Below are positions 12,941 through 26,600 of a stretch of 64,000 nt of DNA, in pieces. The stretch lies in the NCBI GenBank assembly GCA_950022295.1, contig OX465600.1:313420031-313484030 (forward strand). Reading direction: 5' to 3'. Position 1 is the stretch's first letter; each line of letters starts with the position of its first letter. A program made the position numbers and the translations under genes. Below the pieces are notes generated by a model. The model did not search any database. It was not told the origin of the DNA and saw only the letters and a list, made by a program, of their open reading frames with translations. Origin of the DNA: Bromus sterilis (Eukaryota; Streptophyta; Magnoliopsida; Poales; Poaceae).

Positions 12941-15900
12941 ATGTTAAGAAAAGATAAAACATGGTTGGGCGTACCATACCATGGCGTCATTTCAACAGAC
13001 CTGGTGGCGCTCTTTTCAGTGTAAAAGCCGCAGTCTCTAAAGCATTACATTAAAAGGAATAATGGCAAATTGATTTATGTCATCTTTGATCTTACCATGT
13101 CATAAATGGTTTGATTACATCTTCAAGGACATTCCACTTGCAGTGGTGTTCCGGGAGGTGCAAGTTATGAAAGCTCTTTTCACAACTCATCAGACATTGG
13201 CTAAACTTGTAACTCAAAAATTCCTTTCTGCAATCGAATTGTAGAAACATAATTTTCTTGTCACAATAACTTTCACTTCATTTTTGAAAACCTTTCGAAT
13301 GATTTCAAAAGATCCAGACTTACGTCTCATCAAGTAAATATCCATATATCTACTTGAGTCTTTTCTGAAGATAGATAAATCCACTACTAACAACATTTAT
13401 CGGACTACACACATCAAATGTATGATCACCAATAAGTTTGTTGTTCGTTCCTCATGGCCTGTGAACGGTATTTCAGTCACTTAACTTTTCGGACGAAAGT
13501 TGCAAGTGTGAGATGATTCATAATCAAATGACTTCAAAATCCATCATTATGGAATTTCTCCATGCGGGTTTCTCCAATGTGACCAAATGCAGTGCCACAC
13601 ATATGTGGTATTCTTTTAGTCTTTCGACATTTAGCGTCATTGTTATGGATGTATCATATTACCATCAATATTCGTAACATACATCCCATCCCCGATGGAA
13701 GCATGGCCCTTTATGTTATTCATAATACTGAACAACAATTGTTCTTTTATGAACAACCTTCTTGCAACATACTTTATGCAATGGGCTAGAGTGTATAAAA
13801 CTCTAAAACGAATTATGAAAATAAATACAGATGGTGATACACCGATGGAAGGTATAGTAACTTTTACTATGTTCCCAGCGCGTATCTAAACCTCATTACT
13901 GGCAAGTCTTTTAGGCCGTAGTGGTTCTTGCATCGAGTTGCAACAGAATGCAATCGAGCGGGTATTCTTGTGATCAACTTTTAATCATAATACCCAAGAA
14001 TCATGGACTAACTGTTTAATCACAATTACCAAGAACTATTTATTTTTGACCAGCCTTCCATACATCAATAACTTTCATGACTTTTATACATGAGCTGGAC
14101 ATTCCAGTCTTCTTTCTTTTTGCCCTTATACTTTTAACAGTTTAACTTTCAATATATTTCTCCTACTCTCAGAAGAAGCACCCAACTTTAAGAGCGGCGT
14201 TAGCCCCGGACTTCCTAGGCGTGTGAGTCATACTAACACCCTTTGGACATTTCCTTTCTCTTTAAGTTGTTTGTTTTATTCACCTTCATCATATGACAGG
14301 CGTTCTTCTGGATCCCTCTCTTATCAGTCAAATGCCCAGTAAACACTGTACTAATACTTTGCAAACAGATATTGCTTTGGATATCTCATATCTTTTAGCC
14401 TTTGTCTGTATCTGAAAACAATTTTCAGTTCCATGAATATTACATAACTATCCCAAACTTGTGAAGTTCGGGTCTTATGGAAGCAAACGTATTGCACTTG
14501 ACCACAATGGAATTCTAGCTTTTGGATCGAAGGACGAGAGTCACATCATCCATAGCATTAGCGGGAGGACACCGAAAGCATGCGATAGGACAAAATCCTT
14601 CTCGGCACTCTTGAGGACAATCCTCGCATTACGTTACCAACCGTAAAGTTTTAACCAGATATTTAACAGCTTATTCAATTTTAATAGGGAAGGTGGAAAC
14701 GCGAGCCATTATTCTACAACTATTAGCAAATTATACTTAGACAGTGTTCATAATTAATTGCACTCAGAATTAAACAAGTTAATTCTAAAATGCGCTCCCA
14801 CTCAAATCAATATCTCTCAAAATTGATTATGAGTGATTCAAGATCCAAATATCAATACAACGCCATAGAATCATCATCTCATGACGAGGATTTTGATTTG
14901 GTAGGCCAACTTGCCGATCACATCTCTATGTGACTCTTGTTCATCTTTCGATGCGTGTGTTCCGAGCTCAGGACGATCCTGCCATGAACGTCAAGACAAC
15001 CAAGTGATCTTGCTGCGAGGTCTGACCTCACCCGCCTTACATTTCTCCAGTCGTTCGTACCCATGCATCCATGGCGCACCCCGAAAGGATAGATGCTGTG
15101 ACGGTGCTACATTTGGGAGAACACTAACTACTTGATATTTTAAGTGAGAGATCACCCTAATAAAAAGCGACTACCGCGCAATCAAGAAGGGTGCAACTTA
15201 AGGGATAAACATCTCAGGTAATTTATAATTGCATGATATGGTATAGCCCCTTCTGACGGAGAAGTCAAGTATTTCTTCGTCTTTGGCATTTGCGTCGGAG
15301 TTCACCTTCGCGAAGTTTGCCACCACCTTGTCGATGCACCAAATAATATTGCTATCTCTATAGCTAATAAAATAAGTGCATTACATAAGGTTGACTCGCA
15401 GGTCATTAAAGTGACAATCATATGGCTCCAGCCATCATGCCAAATCATGACACGCAGGTCATGTTAATAAATTTACATTATATAGTCATCTCATACATAA
15501 TCAAATTAATATGAGCTTTGCTATACCACATCACATGCACATCCTGCAAAACCAAGTTAGACGCCTCTAATCGTTTTATGCAAAATTTTATTTTACGTGG
15601 CTTCTAAGGTTTTGACTTAAACCGCAGCTACCAACGTTTATCATCAAGCATGATTATTCAAGTCGCTAGATTAACTTTGCGGGGTGTATGAAACACGAGA
15701 TAATAAAATCTCGAGCCCCATACTGAACTTCGTCATACGCGTGATCCCCGTGCAGATCATATCTGCATTGCCCTTTAGTCTGCAGAATTTCTTCTTTCTC
15801 TAACTACGGTGGAATTCAACGAACTGTTAGCACTTCTTTGATCAATCAGGATCACAGATTGCCAGAACTTTGAAACTCCACCATACTGTTATTGAGATCA

Positions 15901-16065
15901 GAAATACACAAATTCCAGGGAATCAACAAGAACATCGGGTAACAGATTTCATCTGCCACCCGCATAAATAATTTTCAGCAATAGATCTGATCTACTCCAA
16001 AATTATATTATGCAATACCCATACATCTCTATGTATTCTAGATCGCAACATGCATCTACGCATAG

Positions 16066-16081
16066 CACGGCTCTGATACCA
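16066..16081 (-). other. Primer binding site of the Copia element (tRNA-iMet type)
   Basis: The plus strand reads CACGGCTCTGATACCA; the minus strand is TGGTATCAGAGCCGTG. It is separated from the 5' LTR by one base. Confidence 0.92.
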
Positions 16082-16642
16082 CTGTAGGGGAACGCGGCAG
16101 AAAACAAAAATTTTCCGCACTACGAACAGCCCAGGACCACTATGGAGACTGCATACAAGGTTTTGATCTGATCGTTACCGACTCGTAGCGCAGCGGAAGT
16201 AGAGTCGATGTAGATCGTTGGTGCAGACCCCCGCAGCTAGGATTTACAACCTCCCAACCGCGAGGATGTTCTCCCTCGTCTGCTCCTCGGACAGCGCTCC
16301 GAGAGGCGGTCGGACAGTCCCTCGGACGATGTCACGGACAGCCCTTCGGGAGGACCCTCGAAACTTGAACGGTAACTCGGACAGCCCTTCGGGAGGACCC
16401 TCGAACAGTCCCTCGGGCAAAAGATCGAAACTACGACCTCTCTACGGGGTTGCACACATACGGTGTCATCTATCCGGCAGGGCTTCGCCGTCCAGAACTA
16501 GTTCCTGCCGGAACCCAGACAGCCTTTCGGCTCTACGAAACTATTTCGTGGGAGGGAGAGAAGAAAGCCAGATCATGCAATGGCACTTGTTGAGAGTTCA
16601 AGTGAGAACTTGGATCAGATTTGAGAGACCCCTCTCCACCCC

Positions 16643-16650
16643 TATTTATA
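16643..16650 (-). promoter_or_regulatory. TATA box in the Copia 5' LTR
   Basis: This is the same TATAAATA on the minus strand as at 9397-9404. Being in the 5' LTR, it is the one expected to start full-length transcripts running toward lower coordinates. Confidence 0.75.
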
Positions 16651-16693
16651 GGGTGAGAGGCTATGGGGAAAAACCCAAAATGCCCTCCAAACT

Positions 16694-16861
16694 GCATCAT
16701 TGCCTGCATCATCATGCAAGCTGCATCATCGCCTGCATCATCATGCAAGCTGCATCATCGCCTGCATCATCATGCAAGCTGCATCATCGCCTGCATCATC
16801 ATGCAAGCTGCATCATCGCCTGCATCATCATGCAAGCTGCATCATCGCCTGCATCATCATG
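16694..16861. repeat. 29-bp tandem repeat, 5' LTR copy
   Basis: About 5.8 units, matching the array at 9448-9615 unit for unit, upstream of the TATA box in transcription direction. Equal copy number in both LTRs fits a very recent insertion. Confidence 0.9.
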
Positions 16862-19800
16862 AATAGTGTATCCACTATTCATGAAGACATTTATCTGCGA
16901 CCGTAAAATCCGAAACTTTTCTGTAGGTCTTAGAAAAATTCCAGTACCCACTAAAAGGATTTTGGACGCGTTCCGAAACAATTCCGGATTAGTGATTTTC
17001 ATCTGCGAAAAGCAACCAAAGCGGTTCCGGCAGCTCCGGAACATTTCCGGTTTTTTCTCTCTGGAAAAATCCCAGAAGTTCCCAGAACAATTCTGGCACC
17101 CTCCAAGAATTTCCAGGCGTGTGCCGAAACCATTTTGACTTAATGATATATTCCGAAACAACTTTTTGGTTTTACCGAAATTATTCCGGTGTTCTCTTTC
17201 CGGAACTTTTCCGTTTTTCCGAAACCTTTCCGGTGACTTTCTCTCAGACTCCCTGTCTAGTATTCAGCAGATAGATGACCCTTAAGCGTGTGACCCTATA
17301 GGTTCGGTGAAGTATAGACATGACCCGGAACACTTTCCGATCAATGATCAACATCGGAGCCGTGGACACCCATATTGACCCCTATACCCACACGAATAAA
17401 TATTCGAGTGAACCTCCAGTTGCCGTGTGCTATTCCTGTTGCTTCGCGATATGTTACAAATACCCGAGGTGAGACTTATCGGCATCCCCGTGGATCAACA
17501 CTTGTCCACTATGCCAGTTACCTCGTTACTGGTATTGTTCTCTTTTCTCGTTCCCGCGTTCCGGCATCCCTGTGATCAAATCACACTGTGTCTGGCCAGA
17601 CGATGGTGGATACCGTAACACCGAGAGGGCCCGAAGAATATCTCTCCATCGACGGAGGAGCAAATCCCAATCTTGAGCTACCTAGTTCCTTGTCATACTT
17701 TTCCGTGAACCCGTAAGCCGCCGTAATAGCCACCCTTTTACAGATGACGTTTAACAAACCCCAAAGTTCACGAAGCAAGTACGAAGGAACTCAATACTCT
17801 CATGGTCTAAGGAATTATGCAAACGCTCAACTTTCTCTGTGTTATAATCCATTAACTGGTGACGAATGTATCTCATAGCATAACATCAATCTGGGTCGAT
17901 TCAACACAAATGTTCTTCTAACATTGTGCCCTCAAAATTGCCGGCATAGTCATGCCCATGATCAGGAAAACAGAACCATCATGCAACACTTGAGCTAGTC
18001 TTAGAGGCGAGACTAGGAATATATATATTTTATCCGTTTATTATTCCACACGTGCATATGAGTCTTCCTCCGAGCCTCGTGGTTATTGCAGACTCGAGAA
18101 CCATAGCAGTTATAGCATGGAATATAAACATAATTAGGAACATGGGGATAAATAATAACATTTATTATTGCCTCTAGGGCATATCTCCTACAATATATAT
18201 ATATATTTATAAGGCAGCATAGGATACAAGAAGGTACATCAAGGGGCGACAATGACAGGCTATGCAATTGAATAGGATTGTAATCGTAGCAGCAGCAGTA
18301 ACAATGCCTAGTGCAAGAAAGTAAGGAAAGGTAGGCGATATTTGGGGAAGAGAATGGATCTGCTTGCCTGGAAGCTCGACGGTAGGGGTAGGGTCGTCGA
18401 CGAAGTAGTCGTACTCGGCAATAATGTCATCGGCGGCAGCAACGGGGTCTACCGGAGAACAAGGGGGAAAAACAGTAAATACACAGCAAGCATATACAAA
18501 CAGATGCATGTCATGACAGATGAAATGTTAACGGTGTTCTAATGCAGTGCAATGCACGTCGCTCGGAACGGAAATTCATCTGAGGATGAACTACCGGCTC
18601 CGGGTGATTACCAGACAGGGTGACCGGAGGGGGAAGGATCAAGCCGGAGGTGTCGTGGGTACCGGACAAACATAAGGGGGGTGTATCCGTGTTAGTTGAT
18701 CTATTCCGAACAACTTTCGTGTTCGAAATAAATTCATCTGGGTACTTTAGCAGTACCGGACAATTTATCGGATAGTCGGTCCGGAGGGGGAAGATTCGAT
18801 GTTCGTTGTGTTAGAGGGGTGTGATAGACATACGGATAGTGTATTCGTGTTCGTTATATTTTTCTGATCAATTTTCATGTATAAAGTTTTTGAATCCGAG
18901 TTACGGTTTAATAGTTATTGAATTTCAAAGTTTAAATCATTTAAATGATTTTCTTAATTTCTTTTACTATTTATTTAACATTATCCAGAACATTATCCAA
19001 AACAGTGCCTGACATGTGGGGCCACCCTGTCATAGGCTGAGGCCTTTGACTGGTCAAACTGACCAGGGGGTCCCACCTGTCAATGACTCATTTTATATAA
19101 TCCATTTAATTAAATCAAAAATAGTCACTAGGCCCACATGTCATACACAAAGATTTTAATAAATTCCTTCTAATTAATTAAACAGGGGTGGGGTCCACTT
19201 GTCATCCACACTAAGCTAATTAAACCATTTTATTTAACTAAATGACTAGAGGGCCCACCTGTAAGAGAGAGGCTAACTAAGAATTTTAATCAGTTTAAGT
19301 TAACAGTTTAATTAACTACTGGCCCTACATGTCATGCTACTTAGCAGGAGTTTAGTTTAGAAAAGGGGGGGTTAGTCCAGCGTGTGCCCGCCAGCGACAC
19401 GGGCACGGTGGCGCTGGTCGTCAGCCCCAACTCTGGCAAGGTGGGGGGAAGAGGCGCGCCGGGTGGGGTGCGGGCGAGGCAGACCGAGGCGGGTGGCGGG
19501 GAGAAAGGGGGCTCGGCCATGGCCACTGGCCAGAGGGCGATGAGGTCGCCGTGCGGCCGCCGCTGTGGTGCGCGAACGGGATGCCGGAGGAGCAGAGTGC
19601 GGCCAGGAGTGACTGACCACGGCCAGGGCGTGCGCTCGACACGGCCTGGGTGTGTCGAGGGCGTGAACGAACGCGGGCGGCGCGCGGCCAGAGCAGGTTG
19701 GGCGCGGGGCAAGCGCGACGCGGTGAGCAGAAGGTTTGGCATTCCGGCGGCCAAAACGAAGCGAGGCTAGGGGAATCGAACGCGGACCAGGGGGGAAACG

Positions 19801-19986
19801 GGGTTGATCTCACCACGAGCGCGAAGTGGTTGGCAATGGGCTTGGGGAGGCGTTGGACGCAGGGGATCGACGACGGAATTCCGGTGCCCGTGGCGGAAGA
19901 GGAAGAAGGGGGGTGTCGTCGAGGGCGCGGGTCTGGTCGATTCCGCGCAGTCGGTGATGAAGGCCTCCACCGCGTAGCTCCAGGGC

Positions 19987-21919
19987 AAGTTATCTCGTGC
20001 CGGGGGGTCCGGTGGCCATGTCGTCCATGGAGGTGCAGCCATGGCGGGTCGGTTGCAATGGGGGAAAACGAAGGCGAGGAGGGAGAGTGATATCTAGGGT
20101 TCCACTGGGACGCAGGGGTCAGGGTCGACCCCCTTATCCATGAGGCGAGAGGGGGCAGGTGAGGGGCAGGTGGGGTGGGGGGGCCGCGGCGAGCAGAGGC
20201 ATGGCGCTCTGTCGCCGTTGGGGTGGGGAGGGAACAGGGGGAGGAAGGAGAGAGAGAAGGGGCTGGGCCCGGGGTGGGCCTCGCCCCCGGCGTAGGATAG
20301 GAATTATTCTTTTTTTATTTTTGTTTTTTTGTTTCTTTTCTGTTTGTAATTATTTTAGTTACTTTATCAAATTGTAAAACCATGGGACTGGCCCAAATAT
20401 TAGTGTTATATATTATGTAATATTAATAAGATTTTTTTGTAATTTATAAAAATCATTTGATGTCTTGTTTTATTTAAAAGGTAATAGAAGCCACTGTTTT
20501 TCTACTGTTTTTATTTATCTATATTATTAAAACATTATTATAAAACCCTAATTCACTTTGTTTATGGCCTACTGATTATTAGGCATTTTATAAAATTGTT
20601 TCCATAATTTTTAGTGCAATCAAAATTACCACATGTTTATTATAATTATTATGGCAGTTTTAATAACCTTCAGGGTATTTTTTTTATTTCATAACACTCC
20701 TAAATCACTTTAATAATAATAATCCCAAATCATATACCCAATGACTTAATGACTACTATGCATTTTTCAAAGGCGGATCCATAATGTCTGGTGCAAATTC
20801 ATTTCAGTTTCATTTTATTTTTACTTGGCAATTGATAACCCAACATCATTGGTTTCATATCCATCATTCAACTTTTATTACTCTATTGACTAAGGATGAA
20901 TTGGTTTAACCCAGATCAAGGTGATTGACATGCCTCCAAAATTCATGGAGCAAAGTTATCTCGTGCCGGGGGGTCCGGTGGCCATGTCATCCATGGAGGT
21001 GCATCCATGGCGGGTCGGTTGCAATGGGGGAAAACGAAGGCGAGGAGGGAGAGTGATATCTAGGGTTCCACTGGGACGCAGGGGTCGGGGTCGGCCCCCT
21101 TATCCATGATGCATGGGGGGCAGGTGAGGGGCAGGTGGGGTGGGGGGGGGGGGGCGGCGAGCCGAGGCATGGCGCCCTGTCGCCGTCGGGGTGGGGGAGG
21201 GAACAGGGGGAGGAAGGAGAGAGAGAGGGGGATGGGCCCGGGTGGGCCTCGCCCCCGGCGTAGGATAGGAATTTTTCTTTTTTCTTTTTGTTTTTTTTGT
21301 TTCTTTTCTGTTTGTAATTATTTTAGTTACTTTATCAAATTGTAAAAACATGGGACTGGCCCCAATATTAGTGTTATATATTATGTAATATTAATAACAT
21401 TTTTTGTGATTTATAAAAATCATTTGATATCTTGTTTTATTTAAAAGGTATTAGAAGCCACTGTTTTGCTACTGTTTTTATTTATCTATATTATTAAAAC
21501 ATTATAATAAAACCCTAATTCACTTTATTTATGGCCTACTGATTATTAGGCATTTTATAAAATTGTTTCCATAATTTTTAGTGCAATTAAAATTACCACA
21601 TGTTTATTATAATTATTATGGCAGTTTTAATAACCTTCAGGGTATTGTTTTTATTTCATAACACTCCTAAATCACTTTAATAATAATAACCCCAAATCAT
21701 ATACCAAGTGACTTAATGACTACTAGGCATTTTTCAAAGGCGGATCCATAATGTCTGGTACAAATTCATTTCAGTTTCATTTTATTTTTACTTGGCAATT
21801 GATAACCCAACATCATTGGTTTCATATCCATCATTGAACTTTTATTACTCTAATGACTAAGGATGAATTGGTTTAACCTAGATCAAGGTGATTGATATGC
21901 CTCCAAAATTCATGGAGCA
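19987..21919. repeat. Tandem duplication of about 966 bp inside LTR2
   Basis: The units are 19987-20952 and 20953-21919, with the same break-points as in LTR1 (AAGTTATCTCG at the left edge of each unit, AAGTTTTTATAAC after the second). Confidence 0.9.
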
Positions 21920-22073
21920 AAGTTTTTATAACTTACCCAATGTGAAAATTTTATCAAGGTTGAAAATTGTCAGAGCTATGATCAAAGGTGATCATGGCTT
22001 GATCATCAACAGTAATGATCACTAACAGTGGATCACTGTAGTGATTACTGTTACTGATTCTGAGGGTGTTACA

Positions 22074-23611
22074 AATCTCCACCACTACAAAGAATTCTCG
22101 TCCCGAGAATTAAAAGTAGTGTAAGAGGTAGAGTTTCGGTTTCGCCTCCTAACAAATCTTCTGGTTCTTGTTGTCCTACTCGAAGAAATTAATCGTTCAC
22201 GTTGAGGCCTTCACTAGACTGTATCGGTGCATCTCGATGGGTTTTCATCCTTTCTTCGGGGCTCCATCGCACTCACGGACAGGTTAAGAGGTAAATCTTA
22301 AGGGGGTCGGATCAATACAAGTTCAATCAAATGGGGTTGCTCAAGGGTATGGGGTACAAAGTCCTTCCGAGTTTAACCTCAGGGAAGTACATCGTGAGAA
22401 GTTTTAAGCGGATAGGCACGTATTCGATGCCGATGACAGAAGATGGGAAAGGGGCCCCGATCATCAGACACAATCACTGAGTCTGATATCGGACAGAATA
22501 TCACAAGGTCGATGACAAGAGTCAGGTTTCGGTACTGCGGAACTGTGGTTTATGGGCCCACAAAAGTATCAAAAGTATGGTGACAAACAATGCGATCAAG
22601 TGGCAAGGTAAGTTAGAGAACAACTTGTCAGCTATATCGGCAACAACGTCGGTACCAGGGGTAGTGGACATTGAGAACTATTTTCCTGCTCGTTAATACG
22701 AGGCGGACCAATTGGCAAAGTTCTCGTCCCGGTGGTTACCGAAATTTCATCGACAAAGTCAACAAGGGGTTACTGACGAGGTTGTACACCGAGGTGTTTT
22801 CACAAGAAGGTGAATTATCACTGCTCAGATAAGATATATTATAAGAAAGGTTAAACAAACCAATGGAGAGGAAAAAGTGATGATACACAAGTATCAGGTA
22901 TATATCTTTCCCAAGGGAAAACAGAGCACGATATACACGACCAAGTTGTATTGGCAGAGAGTCAAGGGAAGTTGTCGATGATAACATAAATCATCGAATG
23001 GCAAGGATGGTATTACAAATGATGAATCCAATTGACACATGGAAGAAGCCATGAAAGATTAGTCAGATAATAATCCACCAAAGGTCGGGTGGTACGCAAA
23101 GGATCTGATGTGGGTATCTACACTCAATCGGGAGGAGAAGAATGCAAAGGCATCGGGTGATGGAAGCATCGGAATAATGCAATGCTTGAGTACAAGGGAA
23201 TCGTGTTTTCCAGATCGGGAGGTGGATGCAATCATCCATACGGACTTATCGGTGGCAGGGGATTGCAAAGGCGATGAACACGCAGGTTCTCGGGAATTTA
23301 TCAGAGAGTAATCGTCGGGATCTTCAGGTGAATCAGGCGATCATCTTGGGTGAAGGGCTCTCCGGGTAGAAGTGACCACGAGGTCCTAATGTCAGAGTTA
23401 GAAAATTTTCCCGAAAGGATAAGAGAGTAGAATCCCAGAGTAAAGGTACGGAGAAAAAGATCCTAATACCAAAGATATCACACGTAGTGACATCGATGTG
23501 GGCCCGTAAGCCAAACATTAAGTTAGCAAAGTAGTTTTGCAAATACTAGACTCGACTTCGACCAAGGAGTGGTTAGGGGCTTCCTACAGGCAGTCGGCTC
23601 TGATACCAACT
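22074..23611 (-). mobile_element. LARD-like internal domain 2 (non-coding)
   Basis: 1538 bp, the same length as internal domain 1 and nearly the same sequence. The PBS is at 23597-23608 (minus strand TGGTATCAGAGC) and the purine tract lies just right of 22074. There is no coding capacity. It is flanked on both sides by direct LTR copies, as expected for a multimeric array. Confidence 0.85.
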
Positions 23612-26600
23612 TGTGATGCCCCCAAAATCAGACCGTGTACAGTAATCATACACGCAAGGTACACGATCGAGATCAAGGACTCACGGTGAGATATCACAAC
23701 ACAACTCTACAAAAAAAATACAAGCTGTTTAATACAAGCCAGGGGCCACGAGGGCTCGAATACAATAGCTCGAGAGCACAAAGTCAGCGGAAGCAATAGT
23801 ATCTGAGTACAGACACAAGGATACAAGGTTGCCTTAAGAAGGCTATCACAAAATCAACACCGATCGAAAAGGCGAGGCCTCCTGCCTGGGAACCTCCAAG
23901 CTACTCCTGGTCAATGGGGAACTCGACGTCGTAGAAGGCATCGAGGATCTTCATGTTGTGGTGGTCGACATCGGGGATCTCCTGCTCCTGGACTCCAACG
24001 TCGACTGCAGCGGCCGATCAGGCAAAACAAAAAAGGGGGGAAATAAAGCAGGTGAGTATCTAGCATACCCGCGAGTCTTACGTCCGCTACTAAGCATTAT
24101 GCATTGTATCAACGGAAAAGAAGAGGATGTATATAGTGGACTGCAAGATAGAAATCAGAATAAGGGTAAGAAGCTAGGCCTATCGAAGACTAGCATCTTC
24201 CGACGATGTCTTGCTGCATGAGGTAAGAATCAGCCAACAGATTATATAAAGCATAAAGTATCAATACAGCAGAAGTTGTTGCAGCATTGTATAATAATAA
24301 GTTGTAATAATTAACAATGCCTCCGAGTTCACCTCCTCGACATCCCAGCGAGGAAGAAAACCCGGAATCATACAGTTTAATAATAATACTTTGTAGTGGT
24401 AAGATCCAGCTTCAGCATAAAGTGTCCTGTTACCGTGCACACGGCTATTCGAATAGATTAATCTTCCCTGCAGGGGTGCACTTGTGTTACGCTACACGCA
24501 CGGATCTTCAGGGTGGCGGGAACCTTGTTAGGGAACGCTCCACCGAGGCTATCCGACACTCCATAGCCCAACTTTCAAACTCAACAGAGAGGTCATCCGC
24601 CGGACTATATCCTATGTACGCGGGGCTTTGGACCCTAACCCCGACGTACTCTTGCACGGTGCGAGGCTGGCCGGTGAATTTAAAGAAAATCCAAATAAGA
24701 CACCACCGCGCGAGAAAATAAGACAACACCACTTCCCGGCACAGGCCGCGATACTGCTGACGTCTGAAGAGTCCTCGGACGACACTACGAAGCAGAGGAG
24801 CCCATAACTCGTAATTCCCACGGGTAGGTAGTGCGTACAGGGCGTATAGCCAACTCAAGACATCCACTGAACCATTTAGCATTTTAATTAACCTGCGTGA
24901 CAACCGTTATCGTTGCCTCGACTTAACCGACCCGCGGAGAACGACAGCAGCCAGAACCACTAGTACATCGGTGTCTGCCCCGTCGTCCTACCAAGTCACT
25001 GCAGTTACCAACAAGGTGAACCGTCTCCTTACCTTGTCTCGCGTGTGCTCCTGGAGGAGCTCGACTTTCGTGGTTTGGTAACTCTCACGGCCAACGATCA
25101 GGGGCCAAGCACACCGATACACTGGTCGTACCCTCCCTGTCGTCCCGTCGCAATACCTCTCGCGGGCACCGTTGGGTCGCCCGACTTCTTACCTTTAAGG
25201 ACACCAGTTGTTTCGAGTCCCTACCATTAAGTGAAACCAGGAGGAATGACCCTCAATGGTACACTTGAGCTGGCTCGACTGAGACATCAGCGGAATGAAC
25301 TAAAGCAGTAAACCTCGTATCATCCCGGTGATGCTACGCTACTGAGCCGACGAGAATGAAATACAAGTCCATTTCACTCGTAAGCCAAACTCGAAGCGAC
25401 TCGGCAGAGTCTCGCCGTTGTAGGTTCCCTAGGGCGTCTGCCTTGATCCATACTTGTTACAGTTGTATATATTTCGTTTCTGCGATCACTCCCCTGAGTG
25501 GCCACGACCCGCTATCTAATCCTAGCTAACAATGCGCAGGGCTCACTGCTGAATATTATATATATATATTTATAAGGCAGCATAGGATACAAGAAGGTAC
25601 ATCAAGGGGCGACAATGACAGGCTATGCAATTGAATAGGATTGTAATCATAGCAGCAGTAGTAACAATGCCTAGTGCAAGAAAGTAAGGAAAGGTAGGCG
25701 ATATTTGGGGAAGAGAATGGATCTGCTTGCCTGGAAGCTCGACGGTAGGGGTAGGGTCGTCGACGAAGTAGTCGTACTCGGAAATGATGTCATCGGCGGC
25801 AGCAACGGGGTCTACCGGAGAACAAGGGGGAGAAACAGTAAATACACAGCAAGCATATACAAACAGATGCATGTCATGACAGATGAAATGTTAACGATGT
25901 TCTAACGCAGTGCAATGCACGTCGCTCGGAACGGAAATTCATCTGAGGATGAACTACCGGCTCCGGGTGATTACCGGGCAGGGTGACCGGAGGTGGAAGG
26001 ATCAAGCCGGAGGTGTCGTGGGTACCGGACAAACATAAGGGGGGTGTATCCGTGTTAGTTGATCTATTCCGAACAACTTTCGTGTTCGAAATAAATTCAT
26101 CTGGGTACTTTAGCAGTACCGGACAATTTATCGGACAGTCGGTCCGGAGGGGGACGGTTCGATGTTCGTTGTGTTAGAGGGGTGTGATAGACATAAGGAT
26201 AGCGTATTCGTATTCGTTATATTTTTCTGATCAATTTTCATGTATAAAGTTTTTGAATCCGAGTTACGGTTTAATAGTTATTGAATTTCAAAGTTTAAAT
26301 CATTTAAATGATTTTCTGAATTTCTTTTATTATTTATTTAACATTATCCAGAACATGATCCAAAACAGTGCCTGACATGTGGGGCCACCCTGTCATAGGC
26401 TGAGGCCTTTGACTGGTCAAACTGACCAGGGGGTCCCACCTGTCAATTGACTCATTTTATATAATCCATTTAATTAAATCAAAAATAATCACTAGGTCCA
26501 CATGTCATACACAAATATTTTAATAAATTCCTTCTAATTAATTAAACAGGGGTGGGGTCCACTTGTCATCCACACTAAGCTAATTAAACCATTTTATTTA

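Larger units (their letters stand above)
10947..16082 (-). mobile_element. Copia internal region, coding capacity lost
   Basis: 5136 bp lie between the two LTRs. A purine tract abuts the 3' LTR (minus strand GCAAGTGGGAGTC, 10947-10959) and the PBS abuts the 5' LTR. An intact member of this family would encode a gag-pol of well over 1000 codons here on the minus strand; no frame exceeds 100 codons. A short piece resembling the integrase C-terminal region survives at 12650-12940. The region around 14150-14250 has gag-like codon content but is broken. Confidence 0.8.
8837..18192 (-). mobile_element. Copia LTR retrotransposon (Angela/BARE-like), complete, non-autonomous
   Basis: This 9356-bp insertion has two 2110-bp LTRs bounded by TGTAGG...CCTACA. 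Read on the minus strand the LTR starts TGTAGGAGATATGCCCTAGA, which resembles the start of the Angela/BARE/WIS family, and ends CGTTCCCCTACA. A tRNA-iMet PBS lies at 16066-16081 and a purine tract at 10947-10959. The target duplication is ATATA (8832-8836 and 18193-18197), somewhat ambiguous because the target is a TA run. The empty site is visible in LTR1, LTR3 and LTR4. The LTRs look identical, but the interior has no long open frame, so the enzymes must have been supplied in trans. Confidence 0.92.
16083..18192 (-). repeat. Copia 5' LTR (right copy)
   Basis: This 2110-bp copy is the same length as 8837-10946 and appears identical to it. It contains the same TATA box (16643-16650), 29-bp array (16694-16861), hairpin (16857-16884) and TTCCGG section. 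As the 5' LTR for minus-strand transcription, this is the copy whose promoter would drive the element. It ends at CTCCTACA (18192), followed by the target repeat ATATA. Confidence 0.92.
6888..22073 (-). mobile_element. LARD-like LTR, copy 2, split by a Copia insertion
   Basis: It starts with TGTGATGCCC at 6888 and ends with GGGTGTTACA at 22073. Removing the Copia insertion (8837-18192) and a 5-bp duplicated target leaves about 5825 bp, matching LTR3. Over its first 1.47 kb it differs from LTR1 at roughly 25 positions by eye. It acts as the 3' LTR for internal domain 2 and as the 5' LTR for internal domain 1. The GC-rich block (about 19365-20290) shares diagnostic variants with LTR1 rather than with LTR3 or LTR4, for example CCAGCG in place of CCGGCG. 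Confidence 0.88.
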
